Assembly (NCBI GenBank): GCA_016287765.1
Contig: JAEEWS010000014.1
Coordinates: 1-58,118 of the forward strand
Direction: 5' to 3'
DNA from: Lachnospiraceae bacterium
GTDB taxonomy: Bacteria > Bacillota_A > Clostridia > Lachnospirales > Lachnospiraceae
DNA: 58,118 nucleotides
In this document: positions 1 to 8,933 of the stretch, piece by piece
Layout of the letters: every line of letters starts with the position of its first letter
How positions within the stretch are numbered: the stretch's first letter is position 1
Notes under the pieces: model-generated
Seen by the model: only the letters and a program-made list of their open reading frames with translations
What the model was told of the DNA's origin: nothing
Database searches by the model: none
Translations under genes and position numbers: made by a program

Positions 1-3
1 AAA

Positions 4-103
4 TGAACCCATAACCCCGTCCCCAAAGGGTCAAAAAGTGAGCCCATAACCCCGTCCCCAAAGGGTCAAAAACTGAGCCTATAACCCCGTCCCCAAAGGT
101 TCA
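4..103. repeat. R1 repeat, three tandem units
   Basis: Three tandem copies of a unit built on ATAACCCCGTCCCCAAAGG, joined by GTCAAAAA(G/C)TGAGCC linkers. The block opens with TGAACC and closes with GGTTCA, so it has short inverted ends. The same family recurs at 14175-14242, 25362-25426 and 29838-29979, with a diverged relative at 16163-16213. The bases AAATGA at the window edge may be the end of a gene lying outside the window, since the copy at 14175 has this context. No coding capacity is seen. Confidence 0.9.
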
Positions 104-111
104 TTTTCCCC

Positions 112-140
112 TTGCGTTAATCAAAAATTTGTGATAGTAT
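112..140 (+). promoter_or_regulatory. Putative sigma-A promoter of the SCIFF operon
   Basis: TTGCGT (112-117) and TAGTAT (135-140) are separated by exactly 17 bp and lie 50 bp before the scfA start. An AAGGAG ribosome-binding site follows at 176-181. The promoter begins right after the R1 repeat block. Assigned by eye only. Confidence 0.55.
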
Positions 141-189
141 TCTTCTGTTAAGAAAGAAAATACTTTCATGTTTATAAGGAGATATAATA

Positions 190-336
190 ATGAAAAGAAT
201 TAAGACACTTGAAACAAGAGATCTTTGCGAAAGCGCTAAGACAGGCGGATGCGGCGAGTGCCAGACTTCTTGCCAGAGTGCTTGCAAGACCAGCTGCGGC
301 GTTGCAAACCAGAAGTGCGAAAAGACTACCAAATAG
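190..336 (+). CDS. scfA: SCIFF ranthipeptide precursor
   Basis: A 48-residue precursor peptide of the SCIFF family (six cysteines in forty-five residues). The family hallmark GCGECQTSCQSACKTSC is present at residues 20-36, preceded by a typical leader (MKRIKTLETRDL). The radical-SAM maturase directly downstream is known in this family to install Cys sulfur-to-alpha-carbon thioether links, here most likely within the Cys21/24/28/32/36/43 cluster. An AAGGAG site 9 nt before ATG sets the start. It carries seven cysteines: Cys13 in the leader-like part is additional to the usual six. The biological role of SCIFF peptides is not settled; suggestions include quorum-type signalling. Identification is confident because of the core motif plus the neighbour. 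Confidence 0.95.
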   Translation: MKRIKTLETRDLCESAKTGGCGECQTSCQSACKTSCGVANQKCEKTTK

Positions 337-364
337 TCTTAACAATTACGAAGATCGAGGAGAT

Positions 365-389
365 GCCGCCTGTTGGGCGGCGTTTCTTT
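365..389 (+). terminator. Intra-operon terminator or attenuator between scfA and scfB
   Basis: GCCGCC (365-370), a TGTTG loop and GGCGGC (376-381) form a 6-bp GC stem followed by GTTTCTTTT. It lies between the precursor and maturase genes and probably allows abundant precursor transcript with only partial read-through into scfB. The U tract is interrupted by a C, so termination is likely incomplete. Confidence 0.65.
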
Positions 390-415
390 TGTAAAGGAAA
401 ACAGAAAGAAAAGAT

Positions 416-1861
416 ATGGTACATTTATACAAATTAAACGGATACAATATAGTTCTCGACACCTGCTCCGGTTCGGTGCACAGCGTGGACGAGGTGGCAT
501 ATGACATTATAGAGCTTTTCCCGGATAAGACCGAGGATGAGATCGTAAAGATCATCATGGATCGCTACGGCGACAGGGAGGATGTTACGGAAGAAGATAT
601 CCGCCTTTGCTTAAGCGATGTTAAGGAACTGGTGGCAAACCACAAGCTCTATACCCCTGACACCTTTGAACCTCTGGCCGGTGAATTCAAAAAGAGAAGC
701 GGCGATGTGATCAAGGCCCTCTGCCTTCACGTTTCCCACACCTGTAACTTAAACTGCGAATACTGTTTTGCGGCCCAGGGAAAGTACAACGGAGAAAGAG
801 CCCTCATGAGTTTTGAAGTGGGTAAGCGCGCCATTGACTTTTTGATCGAACATTCGGGAACCAGACATAATCTGGAAGTGGATTTCTTCGGCGGCGAACC
901 TCTCATGAACTGGGATGTTTGCAAGCAGATCGTAGCCTATGCCCGTTCAATAGAAAAAGAGGCAGGTAAAAACTTCCGCTTCACTCTCACCACCAACGGC
1001 ATGTTGATAGACGACGATGTCATCGACTTCTGCAACAAAGAAATGAGCAACGTGGTGCTGAGCCTTGACGGTCGTAAGGAAGTCCATGACAGGACCCGTA
1101 AGGACTATAACGGTAACGGCAGTTTCGACCGTATCATACCCAAATTTAAAAAACTGGTGGATGCAAGAGGCGGCAAAAATTACTACATGCGCGGCACTTA
1201 CACTCACCTTAACACGGATTTTACAAATGACATTTTAACCATGGCGGACATGGGCTTTAAAGAACTTTCCATGGAGCCTGTAGTCAGCAAGCCCGGCGAT
1301 CCGCTGGCTCTTACCGAGGAGGATCTTCCCGTTCTCAAAGAACAGTATGAGCTTCTTGCCAAGGAAATGTTAAAGCGCGATCAGGAGGGTAATGGCTTTA
1401 CCTTCTATCATTATATGGTGGATCTTAAATCCGGTCCATGCATATATAAACGCATCTCCGGCTGTGGTTCGGGAACGGAATATATGGCCGTAACCCCCTG
1501 GGGTGATCTCTATCCCTGCCATCAGTTCGTAGGCGACGAAAGCTACAAACTGGGCGATATCTGGAAGGGCGTTACCAACAAGGACCGTCAGGAAGAATTC
1601 AGGGTCTGCAATGCATATGCCCGTCCCGACTGCCGAAAGTGCTGGGCAATGCACTACTGTTCCGGCGGCTGTGCGGCAAATGCCTACCATGCTACAGGAG
1701 ATGTTAAGGGCATATATGAATACGGCTGCGAACTTTTCCGTAAGAGGATCGAATGTGCCATCATGATAGCCTGCGCTAGGGATGAACTTGGTCTTGAGCC
1801 CGTGAGCGGCGCTACTGCGGGAGGAGAATGCGACTCCTGCGAAACCTGTGTGAAGGATTGA
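416..1861 (+). CDS. scfB: SCIFF maturase, radical SAM/SPASM protein
   Basis: A 481-residue thioether-forming maturase that modifies the SCIFF peptide encoded just upstream. Residues 1-80 form the small N-terminal peptide-recognition (RRE-like) part, ending in PDTFEP. The radical-SAM cluster motif CNLNCEYC is at residues 110-117 (Cys110, Cys114, Cys117), followed by FFGGEPLMN and TTNGM motifs of the TIM barrel. Several cysteines in the last 130 residues (CGSGTEYM, YPCHQF, CRKCWAMHYCSGGC) are the SPASM domain binding auxiliary 4Fe-4S clusters. Length and domain order match characterised relatives such as CteB. The ribosome-binding site is weak, suggesting lower translation than the precursor. 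A PLP-enzyme gene follows after 12 nt. Confidence 0.95.
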   Translation: MVHLYKLNGYNIVLDTCSGSVHSVDEVAYDIIELFPDKTEDEIVKIIMDRYGDREDVTEEDIRLCLSDVKELVANHKLYTPDTFEPLAGEFKKRSGDVIKALCLHVSHTCNLNCEYCFAAQGKYNGERALMSFEVGKRAIDFLIEHSGTRHNLEVDFFGGEPLMNWDVCKQIVAYARSIEKEAGKNFRFTLTTNGMLIDDDVIDFCNKEMSNVVLSLDGRKEVHDRTRKDYNGNGSFDRIIPKFKKLVDARGGKNYYMRGTYTHLNTDFTNDILTMADMGFKELSMEPVVSKPGDPLALTEEDLPVLKEQYELLAKEMLKRDQEGNGFTFYHYMVDLKSGPCIYKRISGCGSGTEYMAVTPWGDLYPCHQFVGDESYKLGDIWKGVTNKDRQEEFRVCNAYARPDCRKCWAMHYCSGGCAANAYHATGDVKGIYEYGCELFRKRIECAIMIACARDELGLEPVSGATAGGECDSCETCVKD

Positions 1862-1873
1862 TACAGACCATAT

Positions 1874-3283
1874 ATGGATAAGAGACAGGAAAACAAGCTT
1901 TCCCCTTTGGGGAAGTTCATAGAAGAATACAAAGCTTCCGACACGTTGAGACTGCATATGCCCGGTCATAAAGGCCGCTTCGGTTACGAAGATGACCTGA
2001 CGGAGATCGAAGGCGCGGACAGTCTCTACGAGGCCGAAGGTATAATAAAGGCCGCAGAGGACGATGCTTCTGCCATGTTCTGCAGCAGAAGGACCTTTCT
2101 CGGTACGGAAGGGTCCTCTCAGATCATTAAGGCCATGTGTTTTCTTGCCCTCTCCCGCTTTAAGGCTCTTAATCCTCCGGATGTCCGTCCGGTGATCCTT
2201 GCCTCCAGAAATGCCCACAAGGCTTTTATCCACGCTTCCATGCTTCTGGGCTTCGATATCCGATGGATGAGCGGCACGGACAGTTCCTACAGTCTCTGCA
2301 AATGTGAGATCAAGCCCGAAGAACTGGAAGAATATATAATAACTTTAAAAAAAGATGAACACAATAATAACCGTAAGTCAGCTCTTGCGGCTGTTTTTGT
2401 AACTTCTCCCGACTATCTGGGAAACACGCTTGATATAAAAGGCCTTTCAAAAGCGGCTCACAGACACGATACTTTGCTTCTCTGCGACAATGCTCACGGT
2501 GCCTATCTGAAATTCTTAAAAGAAGATCTGCATCCCTTGTCTCTGGGAGCAGACATGACATCGGATTCTGCCCATAAGACCCTGCCCGTAATGACCGGCG
2601 GAGCATTTCTGCATATATCAAAAAAAGCTCCCGAAGGACTTGAAAGAGACGGCAAAAAGGCTCTTCTCATGTTCGGATCCACCAGTCCTTCCTATCCCAT
2701 CATGCAGTCTGTGGCGGAAGCTCTCAAGATCATCGATAAAAAAAGCTATGAAGATACTGCCGATAAGCTTGATGCGTTAAAACAGTCCCTTAAGGACATG
2801 GGCTATACTCTTTACGGAAACGAACCCTTAAAAGTAGTTATAGATATGCGAAAAAGCCCCATGACAGGGCCCGGGCTTTCAGATGCGTTCAGAAAGCAAA
2901 AAATAGAATGCGAATATTCCGATCCGGATTTTCTGGTTACCATGTGGTCTCCCTATAACCGCTACCCCGAGGATACGGACCGTTTTATAAAAGCCGCTGC
3001 CGAATGTCTGTCCGACTACAAAGGAGCCCTTAAAGAAACTCCTGAAAAGAAAGCTTTCTCTTTTAAACTTCCTCAGGTAAGATATCAGCCAAGAGAGATC
3101 ATATATCTTCCCCACAGGACCTGTTCCCTTGATGATCCCGTGCTTTTGGGCAGTGTGGCGGCAGATGCTCTGCTCAGTTGCCCTCCTGCCGTATCACCGA
3201 TCATAGCGGGCGAAGTGTTTGATGCTACAGTAGTAGAACTCTTAAAACGATATGGTTATAAAACCGCAGAGGTACTTATCTGA
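1874..3283 (+). CDS. PLP-dependent Orn/Lys/Arg decarboxylase family protein
   Basis: A 469-residue fold-type I PLP enzyme of the Orn/Lys/Arg decarboxylase major-domain family (Bacillus YaaO/SpeA type). The N-terminal LHMPGHKGR motif (about residues 25-33) and the cofactor-lysine motif SDSAHKTLP (His234, Lys235) are diagnostic; CDNAHGAYL upstream is the usual PLP aspartate region. It likely decarboxylates a basic amino acid to a polyamine precursor, but the substrate cannot be read from sequence. It starts 12 nt after scfB and has no clear promoter of its own, so it is probably co-transcribed with the ranthipeptide genes. A strong hairpin terminator follows. A role in peptide maturation is not supported by any motif. 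Confidence 0.88.
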   Translation: MDKRQENKLSPLGKFIEEYKASDTLRLHMPGHKGRFGYEDDLTEIEGADSLYEAEGIIKAAEDDASAMFCSRRTFLGTEGSSQIIKAMCFLALSRFKALNPPDVRPVILASRNAHKAFIHASMLLGFDIRWMSGTDSSYSLCKCEIKPEELEEYIITLKKDEHNNNRKSALAAVFVTSPDYLGNTLDIKGLSKAAHRHDTLLLCDNAHGAYLKFLKEDLHPLSLGADMTSDSAHKTLPVMTGGAFLHISKKAPEGLERDGKKALLMFGSTSPSYPIMQSVAEALKIIDKKSYEDTADKLDALKQSLKDMGYTLYGNEPLKVVIDMRKSPMTGPGLSDAFRKQKIECEYSDPDFLVTMWSPYNRYPEDTDRFIKAAAECLSDYKGALKETPEKKAFSFKLPQVRYQPREIIYLPHRTCSLDDPVLLGSVAADALLSCPPAVSPIIAGEVFDATVVELLKRYGYKTAEVLI

Positions 3284-3304
3284 AACCTTGATCTATAAGC
3301 ATAT

Positions 3305-3336
3305 AAAAAGTCGATCTTTATGGGATCGACTTTTTT
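3305..3336. terminator. Bidirectional Rho-independent terminator
   Basis: GTCGATC (3310-3316) pairs with GATCGAC (3324-3330) around TTTATGG; T runs follow on both strands. It ends the SCIFF operon on the plus strand and the solute-binding-protein operon on the minus strand, which converge here. Confidence 0.85.
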
Positions 3337-3339
3337 GTT

Positions 3340-4557
3340 CTATTCTTTTTCCATAAGATTTTCCAGCTCTGACTGGGCCATAAGAAGCCCTTCTTCCACA
3401 CCGATATCTCCACGGATCATCTTTTTCATGGTTTCTCCCAAAATAGTGTAAAACCTGGGCCATTGCCGTATCACAGGTCGATATATACCATTTTCGAGAG
3501 CGGTACATATAACGCTTAAATGAGGATTGGTCATATTCAGCTCCGGATCGTTAAGTACAGAGTATCTGCAGGGAACTCCCCCATCAAGTACCGAAGCCCT
3601 TTGAACCTCAGGATCCATCAGATACTTGAGCAATTCTCCCGCCAGTTCCTTATTGGTGGAATTCTCCGGAATGCCGAGAGTCCATATGCCATAGATATTG
3701 CAATTATATGTGGGGCTGCTGTCTGTCACCCTTCCGGGAAAAGCGGTATATTCCATTTCCTGCTCTTCTCCTGCCTTATACCATCCGGGCCAGCCCACCG
3801 TAGCAGAAACAGTTCCGTACTCAAGGCCTTTAATGATACTCTCCTTGGAATGGGGTTTTTCGGTGGCTATCAATTGCAGATAATAATTCATGGCCTTTTT
3901 AAATGTTTCCGTATTGACCGTTGGTTTATTGTTTTCATCCACTACCCAGCCCCCGAAAGCGCAGAGGATGGGAAGAAAATCCACAACCACATTGTTTTCG
4001 GTATCGCCTCTGTAAGCAAACCCTCCGTTACCGTTGGCAAAGGTCTTGTTGCACATATCCAAAAGGTCGTCGAGAGAATATATGCATTCCGGAGTATAAC
4101 CGACTTTTTTGGCTGTACGACTGTTGTACATGAGTACGGTTACATTTCCGTAATAGGGTAAAAGATAGGTTTTCCCGTCCTGAACGCATATGCTTGCAGT
4201 GGCAGGGATAATGTCATCATCTATGGTGCAGCCCAGTTCTCCGATGTCAGCCAGCACCCCTTCCGCCACGTATTCCGCAACCCAGGAACCGTCTACCATG
4301 CACAGGTCGTAGGATCCGCTTCTCAGCACGGAATCATTTAAAACATAGCTGTAAAGCTGTTCTTCCGTCAATTCGAATATCTCACAGGTAACGCCATGGG
4401 TAGCCTCAAAAAACGGAAGACATTTTTTTATGGTTTCGGTATACATTCCGCTTCTGAGCGCCAGCACCAGCTTATCCGAATGCTTTTTTTCACCGCAGCC
4501 CAGATTTCCGAGAATCAGGAGCCCGACCAAAACGAAACATATGATCTTCTTTACCAT
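3340..4557 (-). CDS. Extracellular solute-binding lipoprotein, orphan
   Basis: About 405 residues. It opens with MVKKIIC, a hydrophobic stretch and a lipobox ending LGNLGC, so it should be a membrane-anchored lipoprotein. The rest has the look of family-1 sugar-type binding proteins (DDDIIPATASICVQDGKTYLLPYYGNV, TVGWPGWY, LAGELLKYLMDPEVQRAS). The start at 4557 is chosen because AAGGAGG lies 8 nt upstream; an in-frame TTG at 4581 overlaps that site and is rejected. It begins 13 nt after the stop of the hybrid kinase gene and no ABC permease or ATPase is nearby. This suggests it presents a ligand to the kinase rather than feeding a transporter. The ligand is unknown. Confidence 0.85.
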   Translation of the reverse strand: MVKKIICFVLVGLLILGNLGCGEKKHSDKLVLALRSGMYTETIKKCLPFFEATHGVTCEIFELTEEQLYSYVLNDSVLRSGSYDLCMVDGSWVAEYVAEGVLADIGELGCTIDDDIIPATASICVQDGKTYLLPYYGNVTVLMYNSRTAKKVGYTPECIYSLDDLLDMCNKTFANGNGGFAYRGDTENNVVVDFLPILCAFGGWVVDENNKPTVNTETFKKAMNYYLQLIATEKPHSKESIIKGLEYGTVSATVGWPGWYKAGEEQEMEYTAFPGRVTDSSPTYNCNIYGIWTLGIPENSTNKELAGELLKYLMDPEVQRASVLDGGVPCRYSVLNDPELNMTNPHLSVICTALENGIYRPVIRQWPRFYTILGETMKKMIRGDIGVEEGLLMAQSELENLMEKE

Positions 4558-4570
4558 ACCGTCTGCCTCC

Positions 4571-7500
4571 TTATCCCTCAAAATAGCCGTTCATTATGTC
4601 TACGCAGACGTCAGTATCCATCTGCTCTATAGCTGAACAAAGATCAGCGATCGTCTGCTTCCTGTTTTCCGGATAACTCTTCTGTTTCAACAGTTCCTCG
4701 CAGGCTTCCATTTCATCCATATCCAGTTCCTCGCAGGCCTTATTCAGACGGTCGAATACAGCTCTGAGCTCATCCTCCGTGATCATTTCCAGGTCGTTTT
4801 CATTTGCGGATCCGGTGTTAAAATACTTGGAAAGGTCCTCCAAAAGTTTTTTGAAAGTCGCCATAGTAACTGTGTGATACATTTCCACAGCCTCAGCTTC
4901 CGCCGCCTTCCCCGCCATTTCCAGTTTTTCCGCCAGATCTCCCAGTTCCAGCGCACCTATCTGTCTTGAAGTGCTCTTTAAAGCATGCATTCTAATGGTG
5001 TAGTCATTCCAGTCCGCATGTTCTATGGCTTCCTCGATGGCCGAGTATATAGCCGGTCCCTTTCGATAATAATCCGCAACTATCTTTCTGAACAGCGAGA
5101 CGGACCCCAGTCCTTCAACGGCCTTGGCGCAGTCCAGACAGTCATACATCTCCTCGGCATCCGCAACTGCCCTTTCCGAAGCTTCCGTATTACCCGCACC
5201 GTCCGCTTCCATTATCTTGTCTTCCGGCAACCACTGCAAAAGTTTGGAATTCAGCTGCTTAACATCAACAGGTTTGGCGATCAGATCCGCCATGCCGGCT
5301 TTTATGAACATTTCCAGACTTCCTTCCGCCACATTGGCCGTTAAGGCGATGATAGGCGTATCCGCCGCCTCGGGTATATCCTTCCTTATAGCCAGAGTAG
5401 CTTCCACGCCATCCATTCCCGGCATCATGTGGTCCATAAGGATCAGGTCAAAATGTTCCTTCTTAAGGATACGGATCGCTTCCTCTCCGCTTTCTGCGGT
5501 GGTACATTTAACCCTGATGGGCTCCAGCAGGCCTTCGGCTATGGTAAGATTTACCGAGTTATCGTCTACGATCAGGATCCTGGCCTCCGGTGCAGTGAAT
5601 CTTACATTCCCGCGTTTTTCCTTGTCATTGCCGAAGTCTACCTTATCCCTGCCGTTCAGCATAAATACCATCCCCAGGGTGGTAAGGGGCTTGTACATGA
5701 TCTTCACATTTTTAAGCATCGTTTCCGCCTTATCACCGGGTTTCATAAGGACAACACAGGTGATCTTTGTATGTTTTTTAAGGAAAGCTATCGTTTCCTC
5801 CTTGAACTTATCAGGTTCGATAAACAAAAATTCCTGTTTTCCGGTAGGCTCATATTGATCCAGCGCCGAGATTATCCTTCCCTGCACTCCCAAGGATATC
5901 ATTTCCTTTGCGAACTGCTCGGTCATCTTTTCATCATCATTGAAACAATAAGCATATTTTTTTTCGGCATCCTCAACTACAAGAGCCTTTCCGGGATCGG
6001 TGATCTTCTGAGGCACGTTGAACCTGACTTCGGTACCTTTTCCGTACACACTGTCTATTTCTATGTCTCCGCCCATTGCTTCACAGAGTTTTTTGGAGAT
6101 CGCAAGACCAAGGCCGGTGCCTTCCACATTTCTGTTTCGCTTGCTGTCCAGCTGCTGGAAGCTTACAAAGAGTTTTTCCATATCCTCTTTCTTAATGCCG
6201 ATACCTGTATCCATAACGCTGAAACGCATCATCACATCTTCTTCGGATATGCGTTCACATTTGACTTCGATCCTGACTATGCCTTTTTCGGTAAACTTAA
6301 TGGCGTTGTTCGCTATGTTAATAAGGACCTGACGTATCCTCATACAATCGCCGTACAGTTCCCCGGGAAGATTGGCATCAACTATAAAGAAAAGGGTTAT
6401 GGGCTTTTCGCCGATCCTGGTCTGAAGGATATTTGCTATATCGTTTACTTCAAAGATCGGCTCATATCTGTCTGCTACGATCTCCATTCTGCCCGCCTCG
6501 ATCTTGGAATAGTCCAAGATATCATTGATTATATTAAGCAGATTGATTCCCGAACGGCTGATCTGATTCAGGCAGTCCCTTACTTTTGATGGCAGTTCTT
6601 CTCTGAGGGCGATCTCAGTCATTCCGATGACCGCATTCATGGGAGTACGAAGCTCATGAGACATATTGGCAAGGAAATCCGACTTCATCCTGGCAGTTCT
6701 TTCCAGTTCGTCGTTGGCTTTTTCCATGGCCTGCAGCTGTCCCACGGTATTGGTGACATCCCTGAAGGTATATACTGTGCCCGCAAATACTCTTTTACTT
6801 CCCAGTCTTTTTTTCTTTACTATATAATAAGCTTCCCTGCCTTCGTTCTTAAAGTAGAGAACATCCAGTCCTTCTATCCTCTCCACGTTATACAGCCACT
6901 CTTCGATCCTGTTGATATCCGCGATATCCTCCTGCAGTTCCGGATCGGGAATGTTCTTTATGGGTTCATTCACATGGATCAGGTCATTGTGTCTGTTATA
7001 CAATATGAGTCCGTCGGTCATATCATTGGCAAATGCCAAAAGAGTTGATTCCCGAAGTTTTATGTCCGCCTGCAGGAAGGCATAGTAATAGGTGAAAAAA
7101 CAAACAGGATTCATAATCAGGGTTATTATCCAGATAGGCCAATTGTAAACATATCGTATGATCATCATTACAAGAAGCGCCACCTGGCATATACCTATGA
7201 TAACGTACTTGATCCTGAAGATGGTTCCTGTCCTTAAGAAGCAGAACAACAACAATATCACTATCATAATGGCACATAGATAACACAGATAGGTGTAGGT
7301 CTTAAAGCTGATGATCCCCGTTACTTCCTGCATATCTTTCACATCCCACCATACGTTCCCCAGGAAATATTCTCTGGAAAAGGAAAGGATGCGGGGCCTG
7401 TTAAAACAGGTAACAATTAGGACGCTTTGAAGAATATTTATAACACCCATAGGGATCAATCCGAATTCAAACCACTTTCCCGAACTCATTCTGGTGATGG

Positions 7501-7735
7501 TCCACATGGCACAAAAATACATCCATGTATTGATCAGATAATAAATCATAAAAAGATTTTTAACCGATTTAATGGCCTCACATCTGATGATCAAAACGCA
7601 GAATATATCCGCTGCGATCACAAGGATCGTGGTAAGGATATAACCCATATTTAAATGCTTGACTCTGAAACTGAAGAACAAAGCTGTCGAACAGCATACC
7701 GCCAAAATGATCAAGATTATTTCCAACGCTGCCAT
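4571..7735 (-). CDS. 7TM hybrid histidine kinase with receiver and Hpt domains
   Basis: A 1054-residue membrane sensor kinase. About seven hydrophobic segments occupy residues 1-225, followed by a PAS-like region (225-330). The DHp box FLANMSHELRTPMNAVIG has its phospho-His near residue 360; the ATPase domain follows (NIANNAIKF, DTGIGI, GTGLGLAIS). Residues about 575-690 look like a degenerate receiver, and 705-830 a true receiver with LILMDHMMP (Asp near 765). An Hpt domain carries MHALKSTS (His near 917). This is a complete internal phosphorelay. It is transcribed between the double-receiver protein upstream and the binding lipoprotein downstream, so the three likely form one signalling unit. 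Confidence 0.92.
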   Translation of the reverse strand: MAALEIILIILAVCCSTALFFSFRVKHLNMGYILTTILVIAADIFCVLIIRCEAIKSVKNLFMIYYLINTWMYFCAMWTITRMSSGKWFEFGLIPMGVINILQSVLIVTCFNRPRILSFSREYFLGNVWWDVKDMQEVTGIISFKTYTYLCYLCAIMIVILLLFCFLRTGTIFRIKYVIIGICQVALLVMMIIRYVYNWPIWIITLIMNPVCFFTYYYAFLQADIKLRESTLLAFANDMTDGLILYNRHNDLIHVNEPIKNIPDPELQEDIADINRIEEWLYNVERIEGLDVLYFKNEGREAYYIVKKKRLGSKRVFAGTVYTFRDVTNTVGQLQAMEKANDELERTARMKSDFLANMSHELRTPMNAVIGMTEIALREELPSKVRDCLNQISRSGINLLNIINDILDYSKIEAGRMEIVADRYEPIFEVNDIANILQTRIGEKPITLFFIVDANLPGELYGDCMRIRQVLINIANNAIKFTEKGIVRIEVKCERISEEDVMMRFSVMDTGIGIKKEDMEKLFVSFQQLDSKRNRNVEGTGLGLAISKKLCEAMGGDIEIDSVYGKGTEVRFNVPQKITDPGKALVVEDAEKKYAYCFNDDEKMTEQFAKEMISLGVQGRIISALDQYEPTGKQEFLFIEPDKFKEETIAFLKKHTKITCVVLMKPGDKAETMLKNVKIMYKPLTTLGMVFMLNGRDKVDFGNDKEKRGNVRFTAPEARILIVDDNSVNLTIAEGLLEPIRVKCTTAESGEEAIRILKKEHFDLILMDHMMPGMDGVEATLAIRKDIPEAADTPIIALTANVAEGSLEMFIKAGMADLIAKPVDVKQLNSKLLQWLPEDKIMEADGAGNTEASERAVADAEEMYDCLDCAKAVEGLGSVSLFRKIVADYYRKGPAIYSAIEEAIEHADWNDYTIRMHALKSTSRQIGALELGDLAEKLEMAGKAAEAEAVEMYHTVTMATFKKLLEDLSKYFNTGSANENDLEMITEDELRAVFDRLNKACEELDMDEMEACEELLKQKSYPENRKQTIADLCSAIEQMDTDVCVDIMNGYFEG

Positions 7736-7783
7736 TTTTGCCTCCGGAAAGGGTGGAGTAAATATATGCCCGGCATATATTTA

Positions 7784-8716
7784 CTATTCACCTATGCATT
7801 TTTTTATTGCCGATATCAAAGACTCTCTTTCTATGGGTTTCAACAGATAACCCTGTGGATTCAGATCCAGCACTTCTCTTATTCGCTCACTGTCATTGAC
7901 GCCTGTGAGGAAAACCACGGGGATCCTGTCATATCCGGGCATTTTTCTGATGTTTTCAAGTACCACCTTACCGTTCTCTATTGGCATCTCGTAATCCAAA
8001 AGTATCATATCGGTCTTCTTGGATTCCAGGAATTTGTAGGCTATCCTGCCGTTTACCGCCGCTGCCACATCGTATCTGCCTCTCAGCTGTTCCTTAACCA
8101 CCTTTAACATAAGGGGATCGTCATCAATAACCAGCACATGTTTTCTTTCTTTCGCAGGCCCAGGGTCTCTGAACACTATGGTAGGCCCGTCTTCATCATT
8201 GATCATCTCTTCTGCCTGCTCTTTTGCTGCTCTTTGTTGTTCAGCCTTCTCAGCCACCATCTTTTTCATGGCTTCGATCTTAGCTGCCTCTTCCGCTGCC
8301 TTTATTGCCGTTTCTTCTTCCTCTTCCCTTCTTTTCTTGTCCTCCCGTTCCCTAATGCATCTGAGCATTCCGTCATGTATACGGTCTATGGAAAAAGGTC
8401 TGGAAAAGCTTTCTTCAGCCATACCCGGCAAGGTTTCTATGAATTTATTGCAATCTTCGGAAGTTCCCACAATAAATACCGGGATATTCAATTTCTTCAG
8501 GTCATCCTTTAGTTGAGCGTAGGTGGAATAATCTTCCTGGAGTTCTCCACCAAGACACAAGACCACCAATTTGGCATCACATACCTCAACATGATTTTTC
8601 AAGTCTTCGTATCTCATAGATACGCTTAAGGGCTTAAAATCGGCTGTATTACGGAAGAAAAATTCTTCTATTGTAGCCTTGTGTCTGCCCGTTAAAAGTA
8701 CAACATATTCTTCCAT
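7784..8716 (-). CDS. Receiver protein with central coiled coil
   Basis: 310 residues. Residues 1-118 resemble a receiver fold (VVLCLGG, FIVGTSED) lacking clear acidic and phospho-Asp residues. Residues about 122-180 are a highly charged Glu/Lys/Ala helix, predicted coiled coil. Residues 190-310 are a genuine receiver: acidic pocket DDD at 198-200, phospho-acceptor Asp241 in LLDYEMP, Thr near 271, and Lys293 in LLKP. No DNA-binding or enzymatic output domain is present, so it probably acts by protein contacts or as a relay/phosphate sink for the adjacent hybrid kinase. First gene of the kinase-lipoprotein operon; the kinase starts 48 nt downstream. Confidence 0.88.
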   Translation of the reverse strand: MEEYVVLLTGRHKATIEEFFFRNTADFKPLSVSMRYEDLKNHVEVCDAKLVVLCLGGELQEDYSTYAQLKDDLKKLNIPVFIVGTSEDCNKFIETLPGMAEESFSRPFSIDRIHDGMLRCIREREDKKRREEEEETAIKAAEEAAKIEAMKKMVAEKAEQQRAAKEQAEEMINDEDGPTIVFRDPGPAKERKHVLVIDDDPLMLKVVKEQLRGRYDVAAAVNGRIAYKFLESKKTDMILLDYEMPIENGKVVLENIRKMPGYDRIPVVFLTGVNDSERIREVLDLNPQGYLLKPIERESLISAIKKCIGE

Positions 8717-8933
8717 AGTTTATCCTTTCAAATGATTTATATAAACTGTCCGAAACCTTTGTAACAGCAACTTGATAAATTTACTGTCTATTTGACCATT
8801 TTACCATTTTAAGCATTACTTTTCAATGTTTCAAAGGTTTTGTCCATTAAAAGAAGGACGATTTAAGAGTTTTTTTACTTCTTGATCGATATAACGATCA
8901 GGGATCGAATAATGTCGGAAAAAAATATTTTTT

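Noticed and set aside
4..103. Direct-repeat origin or iteron cluster
   Set aside because: The same units recur in several unrelated intergenic gaps with no replication gene nearby.
5429..6589. 386-residue plus-strand frame opposite the hybrid kinase
   Set aside because: Lies over intact kinase domains; Phe/His/Ile-rich antisense text without family features.
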